Both the position numbers and the translations under genes were made by a program. Shown here one piece after another: positions 18,231 to 27,658 of a stretch of DNA of 64,000 bases (the first letter of the stretch is position 1; each line of letters starts with the position of its first letter). This stretch comes from Candidatus Nitrosothermus koennekei. Lineage in GTDB: Archaea > Thermoproteota > Nitrososphaeria > Nitrososphaerales > Nitrosocaldaceae. The notes beneath the pieces were generated by a model. The model saw only the letters and a program-made list of their open reading frames with translations, was not told the origin of the DNA and searched no databases. The DNA lies in assembly GCA_013538715.1 (NCBI GenBank), contig JACAFH010000001.1:62001-126000 (forward strand), in the 5' to 3' direction.

Positions 18231-18860
18231 ATGTATAGTGGAGAATTAGAGAGTCAAATTAAGAGGAAGATGCTTGCTGTATTACAGGATGAGACTAGTA
18301 AATTACTTAATGCTGGAAGAGATTTATCGCTTGCTTATGAATCTATAAATAATAGCAAAGTTTTATTAGACAAGTTTAGAGCACATTGTGAGAGAATAGA
18401 TGAGATAAATAGAAAGGTTACAAGAGAGATATCAGAGATGGGAAATATGCTCTTAAATAGAGAAGAGCTGCTTAGAGCATTATATCTTCTTAGTAACATA
18501 GTAGGAGGTCTTGATGGGATAGCATTTAGAGTAGCGACTTTACGTTTAACTAATGACAGTAAGAATGGTAAGATATACGAGTTTATAGATATGATTGTAG
18601 AGTCTTTATCTAAACTAAATGAGATTACAAGAGCAATGAGCATAAATACACAGTCTGTTATAGAATTGGTATCAGAGGTTCAGAATATAGAGAAGGAAGC
18701 AGATAGCAAATATAGGGAATTACTACTTTATGTTATGAATAATACAACAGATTTTAAAGAACTGCTTCTCTTAAAAGATGCCTTAGATGGTATAGAGAGT
18801 GTAGCAGATAGATGTCTAGATGCTGCTAGATCGTTTGAAGTAATAACTCTAAACATCTAG
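18231..18860 (+). CDS. PhoU-like DUF47 family protein
   Basis: 209 residues, all helical by appearance. The C-terminal IEKEADSKYRELLLY...LLLKDALDGIESVADRCLDAA is the characteristic PhoU/DUF47 pattern (E-eaD ... iE-vaD-ced). Relatives are cytosolic partners of phosphate transporters (Pit) or metal-binding regulators. No transporter gene is adjacent. Its place between ligase and tRNA endonuclease suggests co-transcription with housekeeping genes. An ESCRT-III/CdvB identity was considered and dropped for lack of the Snf7 pattern. Confidence 0.7.
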   Translation: MYSGELESQIKRKMLAVLQDETSKLLNAGRDLSLAYESINNSKVLLDKFRAHCERIDEINRKVTREISEMGNMLLNREELLRALYLLSNIVGGLDGIAFRVATLRLTNDSKNGKIYEFIDMIVESLSKLNEITRAMSINTQSVIELVSEVQNIEKEADSKYRELLLYVMNNTTDFKELLLLKDALDGIESVADRCLDAARSFEVITLNI

Positions 18861-18862
18861 AG

Positions 18863-19408
18863 ATGAAGATAAAAGGGGATCTAGTAGAAAATAGGATAAT
18901 AATATGGAATATTGAAGATGCTAGAACCATATTTAAGGACGGATTCTATGGTAAACCATTAGGTATACCTAAACCTAAAGATGCAGATTTTAATACCCCA
19001 TTAATACTAGACCTTATAGAGGGTTATTATCTTGTTAAGAAAGGAATTATTGATGTTTATAAAGATGGTTTACGCTTAAATATAAAGACTCTTAATACAA
19101 AATGTAAGAAGGAATATACCGATTTCGATGCAAAGTATCTTGTATTCAAAGAATTAAGGGATAACGGATATGTTGTTACACCTGGAATAAAATTTGGTTG
19201 TGATTTTGCAGTTTATGAACATGGTCCTGGTATAGATCATGCACCATATCTTATACAAGTTATGAAGACAAAGGAAAGCATAACTGCTACCGCTGTTGTA
19301 TTATCTGGAAGGTTAGCGACTACTGTAAGGAAACAATTTATAATAACTATACCGAGATTTAAAGAGAAGAAGGTAGAGTTTATATCATTTGACTGGTGGA
19401 GAGCATAA
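18863..19408 (+). CDS. endA: tRNA-splicing endonuclease
   Basis: Cuts introns from pre-tRNA at bulge-helix-bulge sites. 181 residues, the homotetrameric (alpha4) size. The catalytic triad is visible: Tyr118 (FAVYEHGPG), His126 (GIDHAPYL) and Lys157 (TTVRKQFI). The fold-typical VVLSGRLATT precedes the Lys. The start lies two bases after the DUF47 stop. Confidence 0.95.
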   Translation: MKIKGDLVENRIIIWNIEDARTIFKDGFYGKPLGIPKPKDADFNTPLILDLIEGYYLVKKGIIDVYKDGLRLNIKTLNTKCKKEYTDFDAKYLVFKELRDNGYVVTPGIKFGCDFAVYEHGPGIDHAPYLIQVMKTKESITATAVVLSGRLATTVRKQFIITIPRFKEKKVEFISFDWWRA

Positions 19409-19537
19409 TAATAAGATATCAATTATTTGTTATATATTTATAAATAAAAATCTATTATATAATATAAGAATAGCATAAGTAATATAATAATTGTAACAAT
19501 ATAATTTATTTTATATTATAGATCAGTATGTATATAC

Positions 19538-20158
19538 TTAAAATATTGCCAAAGCTCTTACAGGAGATCCGCTTGCTCCTCTGATCTTTAATGGTGCTAC
19601 TACAAGTTTAAACCTTTTATTTACACTTCTCAAGTTACAAAGATTTTCTACAATAAGTATACCCTTTTTTGATAAGATATGATGTGCTTCAAAATTCTTG
19701 TTTGAAGGATGATCTATATTTGCTGTATCTATTCCAACTAATCTAATATTCTTTGATGCTAGATACTCTGCAGCATCAGTAGAAAGACCTGGATTACTAT
19801 TTAGATAATCAGTATCCTCAAGATGTTCTTCCCAGTGAGTATGTATAACTATAGCATCTGCATAATCAAATTTAGATTCAATATCTTCTCTTGTTATATA
19901 CTCTTTTGCATCTCTTCTTATATTAAGCAGTAATGCATCTAGCAAGAGTATATCTGGAGGGATCTCATCGACTTTCATACCATGAGGGTTAAAATGGTAT
20001 GGTGCATCTATATGTGTACCTGTATGAGTACTCATAAAAATTAACTCTAATTCATATCCATGAATATCCATTCTAGACCATGGTATTATCACTGGTTTAA
20101 TTCTCTTCTCAAATACATGCATATTCTCATGTATAGTTTGTGTTAAATCTACTATCAT
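19538..20158 (-). CDS. Cyclase family metal-dependent hydrolase (kynurenine formamidase-like)
   Basis: 206 residues with the signature HTGTHIDAPYHF and the downstream His/Glu pair (DHPSNKNFEAHHIL), typical of the metal-dependent 'cyclase' family (PF04199). Members include KynB-type arylformamidase and isatin hydrolase. MIVDLTQTIHENM is a usual family N-terminus. No tryptophan-degradation genes are nearby, so the substrate is open. Single gene. Confidence 0.82.
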   Translation of the reverse strand: MIVDLTQTIHENMHVFEKRIKPVIIPWSRMDIHGYELELIFMSTHTGTHIDAPYHFNPHGMKVDEIPPDILLLDALLLNIRRDAKEYITREDIESKFDYADAIVIHTHWEEHLEDTDYLNSNPGLSTDAAEYLASKNIRLVGIDTANIDHPSNKNFEAHHILSKKGILIVENLCNLRSVNKRFKLVVAPLKIRGASGSPVRALAIF

Positions 20159-20300
20159 AAAAATATCTGTAACAGAACTTATTTTTAAATAATTGGTTAA
20201 AATTATAAAAACAAATTACTTGTAATACTATATAGATATTTTAGTTAATTAATGCATTTACAATAATGATGCATTACTTCATTATAGTGTTAATATTAAA

Positions 20301-20383
20301 TAACATATAGGAAGCTTCACAAATATAATGCATAGTATTCTATATGTTAAATATTCTATATGTTATGTTACAAATACTTAAAA
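20301..20383 (+). promoter_or_regulatory. Promoter region with three CTATATGTTA boxes
   Basis: Three identical 10-base boxes precede the nucleotide cyclase-fold gene: inverted (TAACATATAG) at 20301-20310 and direct at 20340-20349 and 20356-20365. The two direct copies are 16 bases apart within a repeated TATTCTATATGTTA. They lie immediately upstream of a TATA-like ACTTAAAAG (about 20377-20385), itself about 27 bases before the ATG. The layout suggests binding sites for an activator or repressor of this gene. Confidence 0.5.
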
Positions 20384-20407
20384 GCGACATGATTATAAAA
20401 TAAAATA

Positions 20408-21142
20408 ATGTCTAAAGGTAACAGATCCTTAGATATAATAGACGAATCTTTTAAAGATAAGATTGTGGATATTGATAGATATATAGTAGAAGTTCAAACT
20501 AGAGTATTAACAGCACTTAAACATGGTATAAAATTCAGTTCTACACTAGAGCGTTCTAGAGAATATCTATCTAAAAGAATTAACACAAAAGTATCGCTTG
20601 CGATGTTATATGCAGACCTAGTAAACTCAACAGTTATGAGCAATACGCTTCCAGTTAACAAACTAGCGACTATAATTCAAACATTCGCACAAGAGATGAC
20701 ACTAATAGTATATGCATATGAAGGATATGTACTTAAATATGTAGGCGATGCTGTAATAGCATACTTCCCTACTGGAAAGAACTATTATCTTGCATGTGAC
20801 ACAGCAGTAGAATGCTCTTTAGCTATGAGGAATATACTAAGAGAAGGTATAAATCCTATATTATCAGATCGCGACTATCCAGAATTACAGATAAAGATTG
20901 GATTAGATGCCGGTGAACATGCAATAATACAATATGATAAAGAGATAGATATAATTGGCTATCCTTTAAGTATGGCTTCAAAGATAAGTGAGATAGCAAA
21001 ACCCAATCAGATATTGATCAGCAATAATATATATCAACCACTGCACCCAAGACTTAAAGAGATCTTTAAGAGAGTAGAGAATACTAGGCTTTTATACTAT
21101 ACGGATAATAGAGGAGAAGGGTATAAATTATATGGAACGTAA
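20408..21142 (+). CDS. Class III adenylate/guanylate cyclase-fold protein
   Basis: 244 residues, soluble. The first 60 residues form a charged helical region; the cyclase homology domain runs from about 61 to 215. The metal-binding aspartates are Asp70 (YADLVNST) and Asp114 (KYVGDAVIAYF), with Lys110 at the purine-selecting place and Asp181 in DIIGYPLSMASKI. In that motif the transition-state Asn and Arg (family VNxAxR) appear as Ser188 and Lys192. The enzyme may therefore be weak, altered or a non-catalytic nucleotide sensor. No membrane or receiver domain is present. It has its own promoter with repeated boxes. Confidence 0.8.
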   Translation: MSKGNRSLDIIDESFKDKIVDIDRYIVEVQTRVLTALKHGIKFSSTLERSREYLSKRINTKVSLAMLYADLVNSTVMSNTLPVNKLATIIQTFAQEMTLIVYAYEGYVLKYVGDAVIAYFPTGKNYYLACDTAVECSLAMRNILREGINPILSDRDYPELQIKIGLDAGEHAIIQYDKEIDIIGYPLSMASKISEIAKPNQILISNNIYQPLHPRLKEIFKRVENTRLLYYTDNRGEGYKLYGT

Positions 21143-21180
21143 TCGATAGATTTATTCTATGTCAATATTACTAATCTCTT

Positions 21181-22152
21181 ATGCATAAAATAACTCAAGT
21201 TAAGAGTGGAATAGTCCTAGAACTTGATAATATGCGTATAGCATTGGATCCTAATAGTAGTATAGATGCAGAACTAACGTTCATCTCTCATGCACATTCA
21301 GATCATATGCACATGCCAAATAAGAAAAGTAGTATAATAGCATCAAGAGAGACCGTAACAATAGCAAGAAGACGTGGATATGATATAACAGATTATTATG
21401 AGGTTTTTAATGGATTACAACTTATAAATTCTGGGCATGTATTAGGTTCTAAAGCATTATTTGTAGACGGAATATTATATACAAGTGATATATGTATAAG
21501 AGATAGAGCTTTCTTACAAGGTGCTAGATTACCCAAATGTGATATACTTATAATTGAGAGCACTTATGGGAAAGAAGGATTTGTATTTCCTAGCATTGAA
21601 AAAGTTTGTGAACAAGCAAATAATATAATCTCAAAATTATACTCTAATGGTGTGCCAGTAATATTATTAGGATACTCTTTAGGAAAGGCACAGATCTTAA
21701 CAAGCTTATTCAAACATTGGAAGCCATTATATGTTTATGATAGTATACATGCAATTAACCAAGTATATAAGGAGTTAGGTGTAGATCTAGTAGACGCTTT
21801 ACCATATTCATTTGCTGAAGAGGAAGGTTTACTTAAAAAGAGGCCATGGTTAATGATCGCACCTATTCATGGGTATAAATTTATAGCAGAGATGAAAAGT
21901 AGATACTCTGCAGTTACAATAGCATTCACTGGTTGGTCCTTATCAAATAGATACTCATATTATGATTATACTTTACCACTAAGTGATCATTGTGACTTTA
22001 ATGAGCTATTAAAGATTGTGAGAGAATGCAATCCAAGGAAGATATATACATTTCACGGTTATTCAAGCGAACTTTCATCACATCTAAATAGATTAGGCTA
22101 TACTTCAGAACCATTGGTAAAAAGAAGTAAGAATTTACTAGAGTTCATATAA
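21181..22152 (+). CDS. MBL-fold hydrolase related to mRNA 3'-end processing exonucleases
   Basis: 323 residues. The signature HAHSDHMH is at about residue 39, followed by SGHVLGSKALFVDG, YTSDI and IIESTYG. This is the order found in the archaeal exonuclease/CPSF-like group of metallo-beta-lactamase proteins. A short region resembling a beta-CASP domain follows (VILLGYSLGKAQIL ... AFTGWSLSNRY), with LSDHCDFNELL near the C-terminus. It probably acts on nucleic acid, but it is shorter than aCPSF1 and lacks KH domains. Start codon ATG. Confidence 0.78.
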   Translation: MHKITQVKSGIVLELDNMRIALDPNSSIDAELTFISHAHSDHMHMPNKKSSIIASRETVTIARRRGYDITDYYEVFNGLQLINSGHVLGSKALFVDGILYTSDICIRDRAFLQGARLPKCDILIIESTYGKEGFVFPSIEKVCEQANNIISKLYSNGVPVILLGYSLGKAQILTSLFKHWKPLYVYDSIHAINQVYKELGVDLVDALPYSFAEEEGLLKKRPWLMIAPIHGYKFIAEMKSRYSAVTIAFTGWSLSNRYSYYDYTLPLSDHCDFNELLKIVRECNPRKIYTFHGYSSELSSHLNRLGYTSEPLVKRSKNLLEFI

Positions 22153-22193
22153 CTATGAGAAGGTATAAATTATATTATTAATATTCAATCTTT

Positions 22194-22373
22194 ATGAATA
22201 GCATGTTAGAGTTACCTATATGTGCTTCGTGTAAGAGAGTAATAATGCCTAATGACGAATCTGTAAAGTTTAACTGTCCTAATTGTGGCAGAACCCTTTT
22301 ATGGAGATGCCAAAGCTGTAGAGAGTTTGCAAGAAGTTATACATGTAAGAGTTGTAATTTTAGTGGACCCTAA
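22194..22373 (+). CDS. Zinc-ribbon protein (HVO_2753-like)
   Basis: 59 residues with four C-X2-C pairs: CASC, CPNC, CQSC and CKSC, forming two zinc ribbons. Members of this small family are found directly upstream of elongation factor 1-beta across archaea, and the haloarchaeal HVO_2753 binds two zinc ions. It ends right at the GTG start of the aEF-1 beta frame (TAAGTG), so the genes are one operon. Likely a ribosome- or RNA-associated role; not proven. Confidence 0.88.
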   Translation: MNSMLELPICASCKRVIMPNDESVKFNCPNCGRTLLWRCQSCREFARSYTCKSCNFSGP

Positions 22374-22661
22374 GTGATGATTATGTCTAGACTAATTGTA
22401 AGAATAAAAGTATTACCAGAGGACGTAACTACTGATCTTGATAAATTATCTGCTGAGATTAATAAATCGTTACCAGATGGTATAACAATAAAGGCAGTAA
22501 GGAAAGATCCTATAGCATTTGGATTAAATGCATTATTGATAGATTTTGCAATGGAAGATAAAGAAGGACAGATGGATAAGTTAGAAGATGGTCTAAAGAA
22601 TAAGGAAGGGGTAAGTGAGATACAAATAGTGAATCTAAGTAGAGAATCAGCAAAACTTTAA
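22374..22661 (+). CDS. ef1b: Translation elongation factor aEF-1 beta
   Basis: Nucleotide exchange factor of aEF-1 alpha. About 92-95 residues depending on start: GTG at 22374, ATG at 22377 or ATG at 22383 (MSRLIVRIKVLPEDV); the last fits the family. The body ISxKAVRKDPIAFGLNAL ... EDGLKNKEGVSEIQIVNLSR is the complete EF1B guanine-exchange domain. Operon with the zinc-ribbon gene before and the Cdc48 gene one base after the stop. Confidence 0.94.
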   Translation: MMIMSRLIVRIKVLPEDVTTDLDKLSAEINKSLPDGITIKAVRKDPIAFGLNALLIDFAMEDKEGQMDKLEDGLKNKEGVSEIQIVNLSRESAKL

Positions 22662-22662
22662 G

Positions 22663-24825
22663 ATGAAGAGTAGAATAGAATCCTTACAATTAAGGGTAGC
22701 AGAAGCAAAACAAAGAGATGTTGGTAAGAAGAGAGCTAGGATAAGCGAGAAGAAGATGCGGATACTTAATCTTAAGACAGGAGATGTAATAGAGATAAAT
22801 GGTAAGAAGAAGAGTGCAGTTATAGTATGGCCAATAGACGATGATGAAGACGATGAAGATATTATAAGAATAGATGGACAAACTAGAAAGAATGTTGGAT
22901 GTAGCATAAACGATCTAGTTACTATTAAACCTGCAGAATTTAAGATTGCCAAGAGTGCTACATTGGTCTTTTTAAATAAAAATTCTATGGAGAAAGATTT
23001 CATAGAATTTATTAAGAATAGGATTAGAAATATACCTATTATAGAAGGAGATGAACTCTCTGTTATAATATTTGGTAGTTATCTAGATTTCAAGCTTTAT
23101 AAATCTAATCCAAAAGGTATAGTAATGATAGACGAGAATACTAAACTAAATATATTAACAGATATAAGTAATGAGAGAAAAGTAAGAGTATCATATGAAG
23201 AGATTGGTGGATTAAAGGAACAATTAATAAAGATGAGAGAGACTGTAGAGTTACCATTAAGATATCCAGAATTATTTCAAAAATTGGGTATAGAACCTCA
23301 TACTGGTATATTGCTTTATGGGCCACCAGGATGTGGTAAGACGTTAATAGCAAAAGCTATTGCTAATGAGACAGAAGCAAGATTTTACTCTATAAATGGT
23401 CCAGAGATTATGAACAAATATTATGGTGAAACAGAAGCACGTCTTAGAGAAATATTTAAAGAAGCAAAAGAAAACGCTCCTAGTATAATATTCATAGATG
23501 AGATCGATGCTATTGCTCCAAAAAGGGAAGAGACTTTTGGTGATGTTGAGAAGAGAGTAGTTGCTCAATTATTAGCATTAATGGATGGATTATCGGATAG
23601 AGGAAATGTCATAATTATTGGAGCAACTAACAGACCAGAGAGTGTAGATCCTGCATTAAGAAGACCAGGAAGATTTGATAGAGAGATAGAGGTAAATATT
23701 CCTAATAGAGAAGGAAGAATAGAGATATTACAGATACATACTAGAGGTATGCCATTAGCAGATGACGTAAATCTTCAAAAGATAGCAGATGAATTACATG
23801 GATATACAGGTGCTGATATAAAGGCATTATGTAGAGAAGCTGCTATGAAATCATTAAGAAGACACATGCCGGATATATTATTGAATAACTATAGTATATC
23901 TCCAGATCTTATAAAGAATATAGTTATAACAAATGCAGATTTTTATGAAGCTATGAAAGAGATAGTACCAACAGCCATGAGAGAGTTCTACATAGAGATT
24001 CCTAAGATAACATTTAATGATATTGGAGGAATGAAAGAGATAAAGGATATGTTAAAGAATAATGTAATAGCTATGCTTAAAGAGCCAGAGAAATTTGAGA
24101 AGATGAAGATAACTCCTATTAGAGGTATATTCTTGTATGGACCTGCTGGCTGTGGTAAAACAATGCTTGCTCTTGCGATAGCCAGAGAAAGTAATGTGAA
24201 TACTATAATAGTAAAGGGACCTGAGATACTCTCTAAATGGGTTGGAGAAAGTGAAAAAGCAATTAGAGATATATTTAGGAAAGCAAAAACGTCATCGCCA
24301 TGCATAATAATATTAGATGAGATCGATTCTATAACAAGAGTCAGAAGTATAGAGAATGATAATGTATCTGAAAGGATCCTAAGTCAATTACTTACAGAGC
24401 TAGATAGTATAGGTTCAGCAAGAATTATAGTTATTGGTACAACAAATAGACCGGAGCTTGTAGAGACATCGATATTAAGGCCAGGAAGACTTGATATTAT
24501 GCTTTATATACCGCCACCAAACGATGATGATAGATTAGAGATAATTAAGATACTTACAAAAGATATTCCAACTAAAGATATAGATCTTCATAAGTTAGTA
24601 TCTCTCACTAAAGGCTATAGCGGAGCTGATCTCTCTAGTCTTATTAGGGAAGCACTCATAAACGCTATGAAGAGGGATAGTATAGTAAGAATGGAAGATT
24701 TTATGTATGCTATAACAAAGATAAAACCATCTATAACTGAAAATATCAATACATGGTATAATCACATAAACAAGAATATGACATACGCTGCTCCAAAACC
24801 TATAGATAAGGCATTTTATGGATAG
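22663..24825 (+). CDS. cdc48: Cdc48/VAT-type AAA ATPase
   Basis: Double-ring AAA unfoldase of protein quality control. 720 residues: a Cdc48 N-domain (about 1-180; double-psi barrel with an acidic stretch [10 protein letters not shown]), D1 with Walker A GPPGCGKT, Walker B IIFIDEID and arginine fingers in [12 protein letters not shown], and D2 with [16 protein letters not shown] and [16 protein letters not shown]. The N-domain starts with a basic 30-residue extension ([21 protein letters not shown]), and the C-terminal tail is short, without an obvious HbYX motif. Probably co-translated with aEF-1 beta. Related proteins extract or unfold substrates for the proteasome. Confidence 0.94.
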   Translation: MKSRIESLQLRVAEAKQRDVGKKRARISEKKMRILNLKTGDVIEINGKKKSAVIVWPIDDDEDDEDIIRIDGQTRKNVGCSINDLVTIKPAEFKIAKSATLVFLNKNSMEKDFIEFIKNRIRNIPIIEGDELSVIIFGSYLDFKLYKSNPKGIVMIDENTKLNILTDISNERKVRVSYEEIGGLKEQLIKMRETVELPLRYPELFQKLGIEPHTGILLYGPPGCGKTLIAKAIANETEARFYSINGPEIMNKYYGETEARLREIFKEAKENAPSIIFIDEIDAIAPKREETFGDVEKRVVAQLLALMDGLSDRGNVIIIGATNRPESVDPALRRPGRFDREIEVNIPNREGRIEILQIHTRGMPLADDVNLQKIADELHGYTGADIKALCREAAMKSLRRHMPDILLNNYSISPDLIKNIVITNADFYEAMKEIVPTAMREFYIEIPKITFNDIGGMKEIKDMLKNNVIAMLKEPEKFEKMKITPIRGIFLYGPAGCGKTMLALAIARESNVNTIIVKGPEILSKWVGESEKAIRDIFRKAKTSSPCIIILDEIDSITRVRSIENDNVSERILSQLLTELDSIGSARIIVIGTTNRPELVETSILRPGRLDIMLYIPPPNDDDRLEIIKILTKDIPTKDIDLHKLVSLTKGYSGADLSSLIREALINAMKRDSIVRMEDFMYAITKIKPSITENINTWYNHINKNMTYAAPKPIDKAFYG

Positions 24826-24830
24826 AATGT

Positions 24831-25043
24831 ATGAAATACTCATTAAGGAATATCATATTGGAGAAGATAAAAGAGCATAATAATATAAGTGATGCAGAAT
24901 TGATGAATATTCTTGCAAAGGATAGGATAGAAGTAACTGAATCAAAGTTTAATAAGATACTATTAGATTTAGAGATATTTGGTCTTATTAGGGTAGGATG
25001 GATCACTAAAGATAAGAGAAGAATAGAGCTTGTTAAGGAGTAA
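24831..25043 (+). CDS. Small winged-helix protein
   Basis: 70 residues of the pattern helix-helix-wing (SDAELMNILAKDRIEVTESKFNKILLDLEIFGLIRVGWIT), like short archaeal winged-helix DNA-binding proteins. It starts five bases after the Cdc48 stop, so it is probably the last gene of that operon. Its final 11 bases overlap the end of ctaB on the other strand. Target unknown. Confidence 0.7.
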   Translation: MKYSLRNIILEKIKEHNNISDAELMNILAKDRIEVTESKFNKILLDLEIFGLIRVGWITKDKRRIELVKE

Positions 25044-25935
25044 ATCTAATCATATATAATCCGTCAAACATTAAACCTAAGAATAGTAGCATCAGATATT
25101 GGTTAGACGCCATATATGCTCTCCATGCCAGTGATTTTGAAGGATTCTTTAATAATCTTAGATCATAATGTATGAGAAACAAACCAGTAATTATAGAGAT
25201 TATTAGATAGATTAAACCTAATCCTAAGAATGTTATTGCTATGGAGTATGGAACAAGGATAGCAGTATTAAGAAGAATATATTTTGCTGCCCTTGCCTCA
25301 CCAATTAGAACAGGAAGCATAGGAACTTTTGCGTTAGCATACTCTTCTTTTATTTTAATTGCTAATGTCCAGAAGTGAGTTGGGGTCCATATGAATACTA
25401 TCAGACCTACTAGAAAGCCTAGAAGATCAATCGAACCAGTTGCAGTAGCCCATCCGGCATATGATGCACAACTACCAGCAAATCCTCCTATTACTATATT
25501 TGACGCATTCTTTCTCTTTAAGAGTAAGGTATAGATAACATCATAAACTATTATACCTAATGCAATAAAAGCAGTTGCTAATAGGTTTAACGTTAAATAT
25601 GATATTATTACAGATATTACACTCAGCAGTATACCGTAAATGAGAGCATTCTTTGGTTTGATCCTACCAGCTGGTATAGGTCTTGTACTTGTTCTACTCA
25701 TTAAAGAGTCTATATCCCTATCATAGTAGTGGTTTATTGCCGCAGAACCCATAGATGCTAATGAACCTGCTATTAATAGATAGATTATATCAAAAGGATT
25801 GATCTGCCATTTACTTGCTGCTAATAATGTTGTAACGGCTACTAGATCTAATATCATTACTATTCTTAGTTTTGATATCTCTATATACTCTTTAAGGCTC
25901 ATTCCTAGTGCACTATTAATGATATTAACTAACAT
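25033..25935 (-). CDS. ctaB: Protoheme IX farnesyltransferase (heme O synthase)
   Basis: Attaches a farnesyl group to heme B, making heme O for terminal oxidases. 300 residues with about eight to nine membrane helices. The UbiA-family motif NHYYDRDIDSLMSRTSTRP carries the Asp residues that bind Mg-diphosphate. The second Asp-type motif lies in YDVIYTLLLKRKN, and PTHFWTLAI is specific for CtaB. It implies a heme O/A-type oxidase and thus oxygen respiration. No oxidase subunits or CtaA are next to it. Confidence 0.94.
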   Translation of the reverse strand: MLVNIINSALGMSLKEYIEISKLRIVMILDLVAVTTLLAASKWQINPFDIIYLLIAGSLASMGSAAINHYYDRDIDSLMSRTSTRPIPAGRIKPKNALIYGILLSVISVIISYLTLNLLATAFIALGIIVYDVIYTLLLKRKNASNIVIGGFAGSCASYAGWATATGSIDLLGFLVGLIVFIWTPTHFWTLAIKIKEEYANAKVPMLPVLIGEARAAKYILLNTAILVPYSIAITFLGLGLIYLIISIITGLFLIHYDLRLLKNPSKSLAWRAYMASNQYLMLLFLGLMFDGLYMIRFTP

Positions 25936-26034
25936 TTAATTGTTAACAATTTTTTTATCTTTGTATAATATATAATAAAATAGAATTTAATTGATTATTC
26001 TTTAGCTTTGATTACTGATATGCAACAATATAAG

Positions 26035-26346
26035 TTAATTCTTTAATACCTCTTTAAATATATCTTCAATTATATCATATGCCCCATCCCTAATACGCTC
26101 AAATTGTTCGTTTAAGTATTTTTCACATGCATTAATATCATACACTATATTCTTTTTTGCTAATGCTAGTGCTAAAACATATATAGCAGAATTTGCTCTC
26201 TTTGGAAAATTTGTATTTCTTAATTTATGTCTCTCTATAAATCTACCTAATACAGTAAATACTAATGAATACGCTTCATTCTTGACCTCTTGAGGATAGT
26301 TCTCTTCTAATAATCTAAAAGCCTCAACCTCAGGATCTAGACTCAT
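26035..26346 (-). CDS. Conserved-looking hypothetical protein
   Basis: 103 residues from the ATG at 26346 (MSLDPEVEAFRLLEENYP); the open frame runs 15 codons further to a TTG, which looks spurious. Entirely helical by pattern, charged, without membrane segments or metal motifs. I do not recognise it. It stands between ctaB and a secreted-protein gene on the same strand, with gaps of about 100 and 70 bases. Confidence 0.55.
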   Translation of the reverse strand: MSLDPEVEAFRLLEENYPQEVKNEAYSLVFTVLGRFIERHKLRNTNFPKRANSAIYVLALALAKKNIVYDINACEKYLNEQFERIRDGAYDIIEDIFKEVLKN

Positions 26347-26415
26347 GTATGGAAATGAAATATCATGATTATTAAATTTTACGCATATCAATTAAGATAC
26401 ACACAATTAAAAAAA

Positions 26416-27441
26416 TTAAATTTTATGTATACTTTTGTTTCTAACCATAAATATTGTCACACCAGTTATTAATGCTAATATAGGCAATATAGATACTGGA
26501 AACTCTGGAACTACATGAGTACCTATTATTTTTACATCCTTTATACTATGTGTGTAAATTATCCTTATGCCTTCATTACCATTCTCATCAGTAATAGTTA
26601 GATAATATGCTGCTTCACCGTTTATAGTAACAGTGTATGGACCCTGAAGAACATTACCTAGGTATATATCTGTTATGCCAATAGAGTTATTCTCTCCTTC
26701 TGCTTTAAATGCGATAGCCTTATTTTCAGCATCAAATTCAAAATCTGTAATCTTGGAATTGCTAGATATTTTAATATCTATATTGTTACCTTCTACATTT
26801 ACACTCTCTACAATTTCACTACTCTTAAAACTAAGTGGTTTTGCGTTTGATACCTTCAATGTATTTAATGTGTTATCAAACTCATTGAGATGATCATTAT
26901 ATACATCTTTATTTGCCATATACATTAAGCTTATACTGTTTATTCTATCATCAATCTCTTGGTATACACTGAACATCTTCATTATATATGTAACAGATTG
27001 TTCTTCTATATTACACTCGATCTCTGTTAACATACCTTCTACATTATTTACTTTCTTAGTTTCAAATGATAGTATATTACACTTTGGCTCTAACTCAACA
27101 TTTGGTTCATTGGTTTGTGTAGTATCTGTTTGTGTAGTTTTAATCTTCTCACCACTATATGCAACTAGCGTTATTATAATAGGCATGTTAGTATCAGAGA
27201 TATCAGCCATACTTCCAGGTGTTACACTTACCATAGTAAGAATACTATTGTTAAGTAATGGCATTGAAGGAATCTCCATGCCACTCCATCCATCTGGAAA
27301 AGTTACTTCTACACCTAAAGCCTCATTAACGTATCTCCCACTAACTTCTTTAAATTCTGGTATTTCTGGTATTTGCGCATCTGCATACAGTATAGGAGTT
27401 ATAAGAAGTATACTTATTATAAAACCGTTGTAGATCTTCAT
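26416..27441 (-). CDS. Secreted, C-terminally anchored surface protein (PEF-type tail)
   Basis: 341 residues. An N-terminal signal peptide (YNGFIISILLITPILYADA) and a C-terminal VPEFPVSILPILALIT hydrophobic helix followed by VRNKSIHKI make a surface protein. The PEF motif plus helix plus basic tail is the pattern recognised by archaeosortase-type anchoring (PEF-CTERM). After the signal, YVNEALGVEVTFPDGWSGMEI resembles PsbP-like domains (lGv-f-yP-gW), covering about residues 35-190. A beta-rich segment with two ISxNS/GENNSIGI-like strands follows. Function unknown; probably an envelope lipid- or ligand-binding protein. Confidence 0.7.
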   Translation of the reverse strand: MKIYNGFIISILLITPILYADAQIPEIPEFKEVSGRYVNEALGVEVTFPDGWSGMEIPSMPLLNNSILTMVSVTPGSMADISDTNMPIIITLVAYSGEKIKTTQTDTTQTNEPNVELEPKCNILSFETKKVNNVEGMLTEIECNIEEQSVTYIMKMFSVYQEIDDRINSISLMYMANKDVYNDHLNEFDNTLNTLKVSNAKPLSFKSSEIVESVNVEGNNIDIKISSNSKITDFEFDAENKAIAFKAEGENNSIGITDIYLGNVLQGPYTVTINGEAAYYLTITDENGNEGIRIIYTHSIKDVKIIGTHVVPEFPVSILPILALITGVTIFMVRNKSIHKI

Positions 27442-27477
27442 TAGATATTTTTTAATAAACTATTATTAAAATCTTTT

Positions 27478-27651
27478 CTAATATACAGCTTCAGAACTCG
27501 GTCTCAAACCTCTCTTCCAACTTTCCTTTTTACATACAGTGCACCTATAAAGTCTTTTACGCTTATATGTAAGTAATTCTGGTTGAATTACTATCTCATG
27601 TTTTGTTCTAACCATACAATTTTCACAAAATCTTATCTCTATATCATTCAT
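27478..27651 (-). CDS. Small zinc-ribbon protein
   Basis: 57 residues with two C-X2-C pairs (FCENCMV and RCTVCKK) about 28 residues apart, forming one zinc ribbon, and a basic C-terminus (KESWKRGLRP). Found by reading the minus strand; too short for most ORF cut-offs. It starts seven bases after the thiL stop, so it is co-transcribed. Role unknown. Confidence 0.75.
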   Translation of the reverse strand: MNDIEIRFCENCMVRTKHEIVIQPELLTYKRKRLYRCTVCKKESWKRGLRPSSEAVY

Positions 27652-27658
27652 ACTATTA

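Noticed and set aside
18231-18860. ESCRT-III/CdvB-like protein
   Set aside because: Coiled helices look similar at first, but the C-terminal iE-eaD and iE-vaD pattern is that of PhoU/DUF47.
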